From Nocardioides pinisoli (GTDB lineage Bacteria; Actinomycetota; Actinomycetes; Propionibacteriales; Nocardioidaceae), in assembly GCF_024199985.1 (NCBI RefSeq), contig NZ_JANARS010000009.1, positions 1 through 64,000 on the forward strand: a stretch of DNA of 64,000 bases, given 5' to 3'. Position 1 is the stretch's first letter. Each line of letters begins with the position of its first letter. Under the pieces are notes generated by a model. It was not told the DNA's origin and did not search any database. It worked only from the letters and a program-made list of their open reading frames with translations. Both the position numbers and the translations under genes were made by a program. Below are positions 49,191 through 57,378 of this stretch, one piece after another.

Positions 49191-50785
49191 TGGCCGGCCG
49201 GAAGCCCGTCAGCCAGCTCGGTCTCGACCGCGCCGACGTACGACGTGCGCGCACCCTCGCGCGCCAGGTCGGCAAGCCGATCGTCGACCTCGCCCAGCGC
49301 CACACCACCGTCAGCGTCGAGCGGGCCACCCTGCGCCTCGCCGGCCTGGGCGGGTCCGACCCCGACGGCACGCCGTGGGTCAACCGGCTCGCCGACGTCG
49401 TCCGTGCCGACGTCGGGCTCGAGCACGGCGTCAGCCTGCCCGTGTGGGACGCCCTGGTCCGCGGCGAGGGCGACGACCTGCTCACCCTGGCGCAGAAGGC
49501 AGCCGCCGGCTCGGTCACCTTCCGGGTGCCCGAGGGCAAGGACGCGAAGCGCGCGAGCGCCGCCGCTTGCAAGGCCGTCGGCGCCGGCATCAAGCAGATC
49601 GACCGCCAGCGCGTCGCGCGCGAGAGGATGATCGCGAAGGTCGGCGACGCTCCCAGCAAGCCGTGGATCTACCTCATCGTCGCCACCGGCGACATCCACG
49701 AGGACATCCCGCAGGCGCAGGCCGCCGCCCGCGAGGGCGCCGACGTCATCGCCGTCATCCGCTCCACCGGACAGTCGCTGCTCGACTTCGTGCCCGAGGG
49801 GGCGACCCGCGAGGGGTTCGCCGGCACCTACGCCACGCAGGAGAACTTCCGCCTGATGCGCGCCGCCCTCGACGAGACGTCGAAGGAGCTCGGCCGCTAC
49901 GTCCGGCTCACCAACTACGCCTCCGGCCTCTGCATGCCGGAGATCGCCGCGCTGGCCGGCCTCGAGCGCCTCGACATGATGCTCAACGACTCGATGTACG
50001 GCATCCTCTTCCGCGACATCAACCCGATCCGCACCTTCGTGGACCAGCGCTTCAGCCGCCAGGTCCACGCCCGCGCCGGCATCATCATCAACACCGGCGA
50101 GGACAACTACCTGACCACCGCCGACGCCATCGAGGCCGCCCACACGGTGACCACGAGCCAGCTCCTCAACGAGTACTTCGCCAAGGAGGCCGGTCTGGAG
50201 GACTGGCAGCTCGGCCTGGGCCACGCCTTCGAGATCGACCCCGAGGTGCCCGACTCGTTCCGTCTCGAGCTGGCCCATGCCATGCTCGCCCGCGAGCTCT
50301 TCCCCGACGCGCCGCTGAAGTGGATGCCGCCGACCCGGCACATGACCGGCGACATCTTCAAGGGCTACCTGCTCGACGGCTTCTTCAACCTCGTCGGCGC
50401 GATGACCGGTCAGGGGATCCTGCTGGTCGGCATGATGACCGAGGCGGTCGTCACGCCGTGGATCTCCGACCGCGACCTCGCCCTGCAGAACGTCCGCTAC
50501 GTGATGAACGCGGCCGGCAACCTGCGCGAGGACTTCCACCCGTCGCCCGACGGCTTCATCGCGACCCGCGCCCGCGAGGTGCTCGGCGAGGCCATCGGCC
50601 TGCTGCAGGAGATCAAGGACGACTCCGACGCCGCCGGCGACCCGCCGCTCCTGGCCGCGATCGCGGACGGCACGTTCGGCCTGATGAAGCGCCCCGCAGA
50701 CAAGGGCAAGGGCCTCGACGGCGTGGCCCGCAAGGCCGCCGACTACTACAACCCCGCGATCGAGATCCTGGAGGGGGACCAGTGA
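49190..50785 (+). CDS. kamD: Beta-lysine/D-lysine 5,6-aminomutase alpha subunit
   Basis: A 531-aa TIM-barrel subunit of the adenosylcobalamin- and PLP-dependent aminomutase, which moves the terminal amino group of beta-lysine to give 3,5-diaminohexanoate. Visible family blocks include KPWIYLIVATGDIHEDIPQA, NDSMYGILFRDINPIRTF and KWMPPTRHMTGDIFKG. It starts inside the kdd stop. kamE follows after a 76-nt gap that holds GAGCGAAGCGAG repeats. Confidence 0.93.
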   Translation: MAGRKPVSQLGLDRADVRRARTLARQVGKPIVDLAQRHTTVSVERATLRLAGLGGSDPDGTPWVNRLADVVRADVGLEHGVSLPVWDALVRGEGDDLLTLAQKAAAGSVTFRVPEGKDAKRASAAACKAVGAGIKQIDRQRVARERMIAKVGDAPSKPWIYLIVATGDIHEDIPQAQAAAREGADVIAVIRSTGQSLLDFVPEGATREGFAGTYATQENFRLMRAALDETSKELGRYVRLTNYASGLCMPEIAALAGLERLDMMLNDSMYGILFRDINPIRTFVDQRFSRQVHARAGIIINTGEDNYLTTADAIEAAHTVTTSQLLNEYFAKEAGLEDWQLGLGHAFEIDPEVPDSFRLELAHAMLARELFPDAPLKWMPPTRHMTGDIFKGYLLDGFFNLVGAMTGQGILLVGMMTEAVVTPWISDRDLALQNVRYVMNAAGNLREDFHPSPDGFIATRAREVLGEAIGLLQEIKDDSDAAGDPPLLAAIADGTFGLMKRPADKGKGLDGVARKAADYYNPAIEILEGDQ

Positions 50786-50789
50786 GCGA

Positions 50790-50851
50790 GCGAAGCGAGC
50801 GCACCATCCAACACTGCGCCCCTCGTGCCTCGTGCGCGCACGGAGCGAAGC
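50790..50851 (+). repeat. GAGCGAAGCGAG direct repeats between kamD and kamE
   Basis: GAGCGAAGCGAG occurs twice (about 50790-50801 and 50840-50851) in the 76-nt gap. The motif is nearly self-complementary and similar ones are common between actinobacterial genes. It may interrupt otherwise tight coupling of the two subunits. Confidence 0.6.
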
Positions 50852-50861
50852 GAGTACGCGC

Positions 50862-51617
50862 ATGAGCCTGATCCGTCCCTACGGCGACACCACTGGCGAC
50901 GGCATGGTGCAGCTGTCCTTCACCCTGCCCATCGAGCACTCCAAGGTCGCCGAGGGCGCCGCGGTTCAGCTCGCCAACAAGATGGGGATGGACCCGGCGC
51001 TGGTCGTGCACGCCAAGGCGATGGGTGACGGGTTCACGTTCTTCGTCGTCTACGGGCGGGTCAACCACCTCGTCGACCCCAGCACGGTCGAGGTCGTCGA
51101 GCGTGACTACCCGCTGCTGACCCCGAAGGAGGCCAACGCCGCGATCAAGCGCTCGCTGCGTCGCCGCCTGGTCGTGGTCGGTGGCTGCATCGGCACCGAC
51201 GCGCACACGGTCGGCATCGACGCGATCCTCAACATCAAGGGCTTCGCGGGGGAGAAGGGCCTGGAGTACTACCGCGAGCTCAAGGTGGTCAACCTCGGCG
51301 CGCAGGTCTCGGTGCCGCAGCTGGTCGAGGCGGCGCGCGAGGAGAAGGCCGACGCCGTCCTCGTGTCGCAGGTCGTCACCCAGCGCGACGCCCACCTGCT
51401 CAACACCCGCGAGATGTCGGCCGCCTTCCGGGAGGCCTACCCGGCGGCCAAGCGGCCGCTGCTCGTCGTCGGCGGGCCCCGCTTCGACGAGACGATGGCC
51501 GACGAGCTCGGCGTCGACCGCGTCTTCAGCAGGGGTACGACGCCCGGCGAGGTGGCGTCGTTCATCGTCCACCGACTCACGCGACCCGCCGGGTCGGGCA
51601 AGGAGATGGCCTCATGA
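50862..51617 (+). CDS. kamE: Beta-lysine 5,6-aminomutase beta subunit (B12-binding)
   Basis: A 251-aa cobalamin-binding subunit. DAHTVG (D113, H115, G118) is the DxHxxG B12 motif. K126, eleven residues after H115, lies where the PLP-binding lysine sits in characterised beta subunits. The N-terminal dimer region (about 1-80) is present. ATG 50862 is chosen because the family start (MSLIRPYGDTTGDG) begins there. It overlaps the kal-like gene by ATGA. Confidence 0.92.
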   Translation: MSLIRPYGDTTGDGMVQLSFTLPIEHSKVAEGAAVQLANKMGMDPALVVHAKAMGDGFTFFVVYGRVNHLVDPSTVEVVERDYPLLTPKEANAAIKRSLRRRLVVVGGCIGTDAHTVGIDAILNIKGFAGEKGLEYYRELKVVNLGAQVSVPQLVEAAREEKADAVLVSQVVTQRDAHLLNTREMSAAFREAYPAAKRPLLVVGGPRFDETMADELGVDRVFSRGTTPGEVASFIVHRLTRPAGSGKEMAS

Positions 51618-52015
51618 GCGACAGCCGCGTCGGCACCACGGTCACGCACCGCCGCTACGTCCCCTACTCCCACGCCCACTACGCCGGCAACCTGGTCGAC
51701 GGCGCCTACAGCCTGGGGCTCTTCGGCGACGTCGCCACCGAGATGTGCATCGTCCTCGACGGCGACGAGGGCCTGTTCGCGTCCTACTCCGACGTCCAGT
51801 TCCGGGCGCCCGTCCGCGCCGGAGACGTCCTCGAGATCACCGCGACCCTGGTCAAGGAGGGCACCCGCAGCCGCGTCCTGGACTTCGCGGTGCACGTCGT
51901 CGGCAGGGGCGCCGCGACCGACGACGCGCCGGGCCGGGCTGAGGTCCTCGACCCGCCCGTCGTGGCGACGACCGCCACCGGCACGGTCGTCGTACCGCCT
52001 GCGTCGCACGACTGA
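51614..52015 (+). CDS. kal: 3-aminobutyryl-CoA ammonia lyase-like hotdog protein
   Basis: A 133-aa hotdog-fold enzyme. In lysine fermentation Kal eliminates ammonia from L-3-aminobutyryl-CoA to give crotonyl-CoA. VTHRRYVPYSHAHYAGNLVDGAYSLGLFGDVATEMC (residues about 9-45) resembles the Kal N-terminus; key features are the SHAHYAG and DGAYSLGLFGD blocks. It begins in the kamE stop. The 3-keto-5-aminohexanoate cleavage enzyme that would supply its substrate is not in the window. Confidence 0.8.
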   Translation: MSDSRVGTTVTHRRYVPYSHAHYAGNLVDGAYSLGLFGDVATEMCIVLDGDEGLFASYSDVQFRAPVRAGDVLEITATLVKEGTRSRVLDFAVHVVGRGAATDDAPGRAEVLDPPVVATTATGTVVVPPASHD

Positions 52016-52018
52016 TGC

Positions 52019-52056
52019 CCCGTCCTCGGCGTGTCATGCGCCGACACGCCGACGGG
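52019..52056 (+). terminator. Terminator after the kam operon
   Basis: CCCGTC (52019-52024) and CGGCGTGTC (52027-52035) pair with GACACGCCG (52043-52051) and ACGGG (52052-52056), a long stem with a 7-nt loop starting 4 nt after the kal stop. No U-tract. It fits the end of the operon. Confidence 0.6.
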
Positions 52057-52064
52057 CCCGAGAT

Positions 52065-52130
52065 TTGTCGCAGGAGTTTCCCCGCGGAGGCATGCCGTTG
52101 ACCTGCGACAACGTGCGTCGTCGCAGGTCA
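52065..52130. promoter_or_regulatory. Three copies of a TTGTCGCAGG element, two forming a perfect inverted repeat
   Basis: The plus strand has TTGTCGCAGG at 52065-52074. TGACCTGCGAC (52099-52109) and GTCGCAGGTCA (52120-52130) form 11-bp perfect arms around a 10-nt loop. TTGACA (52139) lies just downstream. The rest of the 443-nt stretch 52016-52458 is GC-rich with no credible gene. It may be an operator or a recombination site. Confidence 0.45.
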
Positions 52131-52446
52131 GGGACGTGTTGACACCGCACCCGTCGGGAGGGAAGGTTCCCGGGTCCGCCTGTGCAGCTCGCGGGTGGCG
52201 CCTTCGACAGAGCGGAGACGAACGTGGGGTACGCGGTGCCAGCGGTGCCCACCGTGCGTCGACCGGTCGGCGGTGCCCCGCGGGGGCCGGATGCGGGAGG
52301 GACCCCGCGGCCGTAGACAACTTCGCGTGCTCGTCAGCCAGACGGGTGCGCGTCGGTCCGAAGCCACGTGGTCCCTCTCGCACCGCTGCAGGCGCGTGAC
52401 CCGTCCGCCTGCCCGCACGGCTGCCCCTCCGACTGGGCCCGTCGGC

Positions 52447-52452
52447 TACGGT
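52447..52452 (+). promoter_or_regulatory. Leaderless -10 box for lnt
   Basis: TACGGT begins 12 nt before the GTG at 52459. It decides this start over the long upstream extension of the frame. Confidence 0.5.
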
Positions 52453-52458
52453 CTGTGC

Positions 52459-54033
52459 GTGTTGGTCCGCTGCCTCCTCGCCCTCGTCGGCGGGCTCGTG
52501 CTGGCGGCGGCGTTCGAGCCGGTCGGACACTCCTGGGTGATGCCGCCCGCGATCGCGGTCCTGGTGCTGACCGTGCGGGGCCTCGAGCCGCGGCGCGCGT
52601 GGCTGCCGAGCCTGGTGTTCGGGGTGGCCTTCATCTTCGCCGTGATGGTCTGGATGCGTGCGGTGGGCACGGACGCGTGGTTGGCGATGTGCACGCTCGA
52701 GGCGGCCTTCTTCGTCCCCCTCGGCATCGGGCTGTCGTGGAGCATGCGCGTGCGTGCGTGGCCGGTCCTCGCCGCGCTGTGGTGGGTCGGGATCGAGACG
52801 CTGCGCAGCGGTTTCCCCTTCAGCGGCATGCCGTTCGGCCGGCTCGTCTTCGCGACCGCGGACACCCCGTGGGCCGACGCCCTGCCGTGGATCGGCATGA
52901 CGGGGGTGAGCTTCCTGGTGGCGCTCACCGGCACGACCCTGGCGTGGCTGGTGCTGCAGGTGCGCTCGCCCTCGCGCACGACGTACGCCGCCGTGGCGGG
53001 GGTCGCCGTGGCCACTCTCGCGCCCGCCGTGGCGCCGTTCCCGCTCGAGCGCAGCGGGACCGCCACGGTCGCCGCGGTGCAGGGCGACGTCCCCGGCACC
53101 GGCCTCAACGTGCCCGCGGTCCACCGCGAGGTGACGGCCGCCCACGTGCGCCTCACCGAGGAGCTCGCCGACGCGGTGGCGGCGGGGGAGCAGCCACGAC
53201 CCGACTTCGTGGTGTGGCCGGAGAACTCCACTGCGGTCGACCCCTTCCTCGACACCGAGGTGCACGCCGGCATCGTCGCGGCGTCCGACGCGATCGGCGT
53301 GCCGATCCTCGTCGGCGGCACCAACAGCAACCCGCTCGACGACACCCAGGTGCTCAACCAGGGCATCGTCTTCCAGCCGGGCCTGGGCAGCGGCGACCGC
53401 TACACCAAGCGCCACCCGGTGCCCTACGGCGAGTACATCCCCTTCCGCGGCAGCAGCTGGATGCCGTCGACCTACGGGAGGCTCACCGAGGTCCCGCGCG
53501 ACATGGTCCGCGGCACGAGCCTCGAGCCCATCCGGGTGGGCGACCTGAGGGTCGCCGACGCCATCTGCTTCGACGTCGCCTACGACGAGGGCATCGCCGG
53601 GCAGGTGGCACGCGGCGCCGAGCTGGTCACGGTGCAGACGAGCAACGCCATGTTCAGCCGCACCGGCCAGCTCGCGCAGCAGTTCGAGATCAGCCGGCTG
53701 CGGGCGCAGGAGACCGGCCGCTGGGTGGTCGTCGCCGCCATCAACGGCATCTCAGGCGTCGTACGCCCCGACGGCACGGTGGTCGCGTCGGTGCCGGCCC
53801 GCGGGCAGGAGGTCCTCGTGGAGTCCGTCGGGCTCAGCACCACCCGCACGCTCGCCGTGCGGCTCGGCGTCTGGCCCGCGCGACTCGCGATGATCTTCCT
53901 CGTCGTGCACACGGCGGTCGTGCTCATCACCTATCGTCGTCGCCGGCAGCGCGACCGCGCCGGCCACCACGACCTGCAGCCCCCGGCCTCGCCCGCGGTC
54001 GCTGCAGCCCCGGCAGCCCCTGGAACGAGGTAG
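52459..54033 (+). CDS. lnt: Apolipoprotein N-acyltransferase
   Basis: A 524-aa membrane enzyme that adds the third acyl chain to lipoproteins. Several N-terminal membrane segments (about 1-195) precede the periplasmic C-N hydrolase domain, which has the catalytic triad E255 (VVWPENST), K317 (YTKRHPVPYGEY) and C370 (ADAICFDVAYDE). A C-terminal membrane segment and an Ala/Pro/His-rich tail follow. In mycobacteria this domain is fused to Ppm1; here they are two adjacent genes. It should act on the lipoproteins encoded in this window. Confidence 0.92.
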   Translation: MLVRCLLALVGGLVLAAAFEPVGHSWVMPPAIAVLVLTVRGLEPRRAWLPSLVFGVAFIFAVMVWMRAVGTDAWLAMCTLEAAFFVPLGIGLSWSMRVRAWPVLAALWWVGIETLRSGFPFSGMPFGRLVFATADTPWADALPWIGMTGVSFLVALTGTTLAWLVLQVRSPSRTTYAAVAGVAVATLAPAVAPFPLERSGTATVAAVQGDVPGTGLNVPAVHREVTAAHVRLTEELADAVAAGEQPRPDFVVWPENSTAVDPFLDTEVHAGIVAASDAIGVPILVGGTNSNPLDDTQVLNQGIVFQPGLGSGDRYTKRHPVPYGEYIPFRGSSWMPSTYGRLTEVPRDMVRGTSLEPIRVGDLRVADAICFDVAYDEGIAGQVARGAELVTVQTSNAMFSRTGQLAQQFEISRLRAQETGRWVVVAAINGISGVVRPDGTVVASVPARGQEVLVESVGLSTTRTLAVRLGVWPARLAMIFLVVHTAVVLITYRRRRQRDRAGHHDLQPPASPAVAAAPAAPGTR

Positions 54034-54039
54034 TCCCGC

Positions 54040-54792
54040 GTGAGTGTCGAAGGACTCGGCCGCTGTGTGATGGTCATCCCGACCTACGACGAGTCCCAGA
54101 ACCTCGAGTGGATCGTCGGCCGGCTGCGGGCCGCCCAGCCCGGCGTCGACGTGCTGGTCGTCGACGACAACAGCCCCGACGGCACCGGTGACATCGCCGA
54201 CCGCCTCGCTGCCGCCGACCCCGCGATCAGCGTCGTGCACCGCACGGAGAAGGCCGGGCTCGGCGCCGCCTACCTGCACGGGTTCGACGTCGCGCTCCGG
54301 GCGGGCTACGACGTCATCGGTGAGATGGACGCCGACGGGTCCCACCAGCCCGAGCAGCTCCACCGCCTCCTCGACGCCCTGCGCACGGCCGACCTCGTGA
54401 TCGGCTCGCGCTACGTCCCCGGCGGCTCGGTCGTCAACTGGCCGCTCCAGCGGCTCCTGCTCTCGCGCGGCGGCAACCTCTACGTCCGCCTCCTGCTCGG
54501 CATCCGGGTCAAGGACGCCACCGCCGGCTACCGCGTGTTCCGGCGCTCGACGCTGGAGGCCATCGACCTTGCCTCGGTGAGGTCTACTGGATACGTGTTC
54601 CAGACCGACCTCGCCTACCGCACGGTCAGCCGCGGCCTCCGGGTCGCGGAGGTGCCGATCGACTTCGTCGAGCGCGAGCGCGGCGACTCCAAGATGAGCG
54701 GCCAGGTCGCCAGCGAGTCGCTGCGCCGGATTACCCGGTGGGGGCTCGCCGAGCGGCGGCAGCGACTGCGGGGGAGCAGGGGTCGCGCGTGA
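54040..54792 (+). CDS. ppm1: Polyprenol monophosphomannose synthase
   Basis: A 250-aa GT2 glycosyltransferase that moves mannose from GDP-mannose to polyprenyl phosphate. VVIPTYDE-like start ([14 protein letters not shown]), [10 protein letters not shown] and the DxD-type DADGSH motif are visible. It lacks the membrane extension of larger versions. GTG 54040 lies 6 nt after the lnt stop. Product lipid-linked mannose feeds glycolipid and glycoprotein mannosylation. Confidence 0.9.
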   Translation: MSVEGLGRCVMVIPTYDESQNLEWIVGRLRAAQPGVDVLVVDDNSPDGTGDIADRLAAADPAISVVHRTEKAGLGAAYLHGFDVALRAGYDVIGEMDADGSHQPEQLHRLLDALRTADLVIGSRYVPGGSVVNWPLQRLLLSRGGNLYVRLLLGIRVKDATAGYRVFRRSTLEAIDLASVRSTGYVFQTDLAYRTVSRGLRVAEVPIDFVERERGDSKMSGQVASESLRRITRWGLAERRQRLRGSRGRA

Positions 54793-55349
54793 CGACCTCC
54801 ACCCCGCCAGCAGGACCGCGCCGCCGGCGACGGTGGGTGCGTCCGGTCCTGGCGGCCTCGTTCGTCGTCGTGCCGCTCGTCGAGATCTGGGCCATCCTCC
54901 AGGTCGGCCAGCTGGTCGGGCCGTGGTGGACCATCGTCCTGCTCGTGCTCGACAGCCTGCTCGGCGCATGGCTCATCAAGCGCGAGGGGGGCCGCGCGTG
55001 GAGCGCCCTGCGCACCGCGCTGCAGCAGGGGCGGATGCCGGCGCGGGAGATCGCCGACGGCGCCCTGATCCTCATCGGCGGCACGCTGATGCTGAGCCCC
55101 GGCTTCGTCCTCGACATCGCAGGCATCCTGCTGATCCTGCCCTTCACCCGCCCGGTGGCACGGCGGCTGCTGACAACGGTCGTGGAGCGCCGTCTCATGG
55201 TCGGACCCGGCTTCGGCGCCGGGCCCTTCGGCGCGGGCTTCGGTCCCGGCTTCGGTCCCGGCTTCGGCCCCGGCTCGGGCCCCGGGGACGACGAACGCCC
55301 CGGACCTGGGCCCGGGGGCCCGGTGGTCCGGGGCGACGTCGTCGAATGA
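54789..55349 (+). CDS. FxsA-family membrane protein with GFGP repeats
   Basis: A 186-aa protein: basic N-terminus, membrane segments (about 19-38, 43-63 and 94-115) with the FxsA-type [13 protein letters not shown] and [19 protein letters not shown] stretches. The tail has four to five GFGP/GFGA units and an acidic end. Overlaps ppm1 by GTGA. In E. coli FxsA affects phage exclusion; the role here is unknown. Confidence 0.85.
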   Translation: MTTSTPPAGPRRRRRWVRPVLAASFVVVPLVEIWAILQVGQLVGPWWTIVLLVLDSLLGAWLIKREGGRAWSALRTALQQGRMPAREIADGALILIGGTLMLSPGFVLDIAGILLILPFTRPVARRLLTTVVERRLMVGPGFGAGPFGAGFGPGFGPGFGPGSGPGDDERPGPGPGGPVVRGDVVE

Positions 55350-55382
55350 TGCTCGGCCGGGTCGGCCGGCTCGCTCAGCCGA

Positions 55383-55763
55383 TCAGCTGACGCGCTTCTT
55401 CTTGTTGGCGCGGTGCAGGTGCGCGGGGCCGATCTCGCCGCCGCGCAGCAGCTCCAGCCGCTCCTTGAGGATGTCCTCGAGCTCCTTCTCCGAGCGACGC
55501 TCCAGGAGCATGTCCCAGTGCGTGCGAGCAGGCTTCTCGGCCTTCTCCTCGGGGAGGATGCCCGCCGTGCTCAGCGCCTCGGCGCCGCAGCGCGGGCACT
55601 CCCACACTGCCGGGATGTCGGCCTCGACCGACATCGTGACCTCGAACTCGTGGCCCTGCTTGCACCGGTAACCGACCTGCTGGCGAGCTGCGAACTCGAT
55701 GCCGCGCTCGTCCTCGAAACTCTGGCCGCCGAGCCTTGCGCCACGTAGTGTGCGCTCCGCCAC
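55383..55763 (-). CDS. rbpA: RNA polymerase-binding protein RbpA
   Basis: A 126-aa activator that binds the principal sigma factor and RNA polymerase and stabilises the open complex. The zinc-binding region is CKQGHEFEVTMSVEADIP, followed by CPRCGAE. The sigma-interaction part is PARTHWDMLLERRSEKELE. GTG 55763 is chosen since GGAGG lies 9-13 nt upstream and the family start (ERTLRGARL) follows. The ATG at 55778 is less likely because it overlaps that RBS. A SigR-type promoter lies about 135 nt upstream. Confidence 0.93.
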   Translation of the reverse strand: MAERTLRGARLGGQSFEDERGIEFAARQQVGYRCKQGHEFEVTMSVEADIPAVWECPRCGAEALSTAGILPEEKAEKPARTHWDMLLERRSEKELEDILKERLELLRGGEIGPAHLHRANKKKRVS

Positions 55764-55896
55764 CGTGCCCACCTCCATTGGGTTGCTGATACCCGTTGCG
55801 TTGTGTTCGGGTTCTCCAGTGCAACGAGCCGGATCGTGGTTCGTGACGCCGCTCGTGGCGACGCGGCTCGGCTGCACCGGGACTTGTACGATCTTC

Positions 55897-55922
55897 AACG
55901 GTAGCGGGGACGGCGCAATTCC
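55897..55922 (-). promoter_or_regulatory. SigR/SigH-type promoter of rbpA
   Basis: On the minus strand GGAAT (55922-55918) is followed by exactly 18 nt and then GTT (55899-55897). GGAAT-N18-GTT is the consensus for thiol-oxidative-stress sigma factors. It gives a leader of about 125 nt before the rbpA start. The 262-nt gap holds nothing else clear. Confidence 0.65.
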
Positions 55923-56025
55923 GCGGATCGTGGTGTCGTCGGCCACGCTCAGCCGAGACGAATTTCACCCGGATGGGTGGGCTGCTGCGGCCGTGCCGCC
56001 CCACCTGACGCCGCGGCCCCGGTGG

Positions 56026-57378
56026 TCAGATGACGGCCGGCACCTCGTTGCCGGCGTCCCGGATGCCCTTGGCGGTGTCGACCTTGGCGAGCAGAAGACC
56101 GCCCACGACGAAGAACACGATCAGGGCGAAGATCGCCGGCCGGTAGGAGTCGGTGAACGTGTAGACGAGGCCGAACACCAGGGTGCCGAACCAGGACGTG
56201 CCGCGCTCCATCGCGTGGTAGAAGCTGAAGAATTCTGCTTCCTTGCCGCGGGGGATCAGCAGGGAGAAGTACGACCGGGCCAGTGCCTGGGTCCCGCCGA
56301 GGACGAGACCGATCGCGGCGCCGAGCACGAGCAGTGGTACCAACGACTTCTCGGGCATGACGAGCCCGGCCGTCACGATGGCCGCCCAGACCACGAGGCC
56401 GCCCAGGATCGTGTTCTTGGCCCCCCGGGTGGCTGCGATCCGGCCGAAGAGGAGCGCCCCGCCCACCGCGACGAACTGCACCAGCAGGTAGACCCCCAGC
56501 ATGGTGCCCTGCGCGAAGCCGAGCTCCTCGACGCCGTAGACCGACGCCTGGCTGATCACGGTCTGGATGCCGTCGTTGAAGAAGAGGTAGGCCAGCAGGA
56601 ACGTCAGCGCCACGGGGTAGTTGCGCAGCTCCTTCAGGGTGATCCACAGCTGGCCGAAGCTCCGCTGGAGCACCCCGCCCTCGACCTGCTCGACGTCGGC
56701 CGGCGGATGGTTGCGCAGCCCGCGGAACGGGATGAAGGTGAAGGCGGCCCACCACACCGCCGCCGAGAGCAGCGAGATCCGCACCGCCATGCCCTCGGTG
56801 AGCCCGAAGGTGTCGTGGAAGCTCACCAGCACGAAGTTGAGGGCCAGCAGCAGGCCGCCGCCGGCGTAGCCGTAGGCCCAGCCGCGGGAGGAGACGCGGT
56901 CGCGGTCGGACTCCGAGGAGATGAGCGGCAGGATCGAGTCGTTGACCACCGCGGACGCCGCGAAGCACAGGTTGGCGAGGATGAAGGTCACCGCGCCGAG
57001 CTGCCAGTTGTCGCCGGTCATGAAGAAGAGCAGGGCCGCGAAGAACGCGCCGCTCCACGCGAAGCCGGCCAGGAGGTCCTTCTTGCGCGCCGTGCGGTCC
57101 GCGACGGCACCGAGGACCGGGAGGACGAGCGCCGAGATCAGCGTCGAGAAGGTGATGACGTAGGCCGGCAGCGCGCCCGGGGCGATCGACAGGCCGAGCA
57201 CCGAGACGCGGTCGTCGACCGCGGCCTCCTCGGCGATGGCGATCAGGTAGGGACCGAACAGGACACCGGAGACGGTCGTCGCGAAGGCGCTGTTGGCCCA
57301 GTCGTAGAAGTACCAGGCACGCTGCTCCTTGGCCTGCGCCAACGGCGTCAGGTCGGCGATCCCACCTACCTCGGTCAT
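56026..57378 (-). CDS. UMF1-family MFS transporter
   Basis: A 450-aa major facilitator with 12 predicted membrane segments and the family's WYFYDWANSAFATTV start. The central loop carries VEGGVLQRSFGQLW. The substrate is unknown; the family includes Atg22-like efflux carriers. Overlaps the glycerophosphodiesterase gene by ATGA, so both are transcribed together. Confidence 0.88.
   Translation of the reverse strand: MTEVGGIADLTPLAQAKEQRAWYFYDWANSAFATTVSGVLFGPYLIAIAEEAAVDDRVSVLGLSIAPGALPAYVITFSTLISALVLPVLGAVADRTARKKDLLAGFAWSGAFFAALLFFMTGDNWQLGAVTFILANLCFAASAVVNDSILPLISSESDRDRVSSRGWAYGYAGGGLLLALNFVLVSFHDTFGLTEGMAVRISLLSAAVWWAAFTFIPFRGLRNHPPADVEQVEGGVLQRSFGQLWITLKELRNYPVALTFLLAYLFFNDGIQTVISQASVYGVEELGFAQGTMLGVYLLVQFVAVGGALLFGRIAATRGAKNTILGGLVVWAAIVTAGLVMPEKSLVPLLVLGAAIGLVLGGTQALARSYFSLLIPRGKEAEFFSFYHAMERGTSWFGTLVFGLVYTFTDSYRPAIFALIVFFVVGGLLLAKVDTAKGIRDAGNEVPAVI

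Noticed and set aside
52195..52458. N-terminal extension of Lnt
   Set aside because: The sequence is Arg/Pro-rich without membrane helices, and a leaderless promoter points to GTG 52459.
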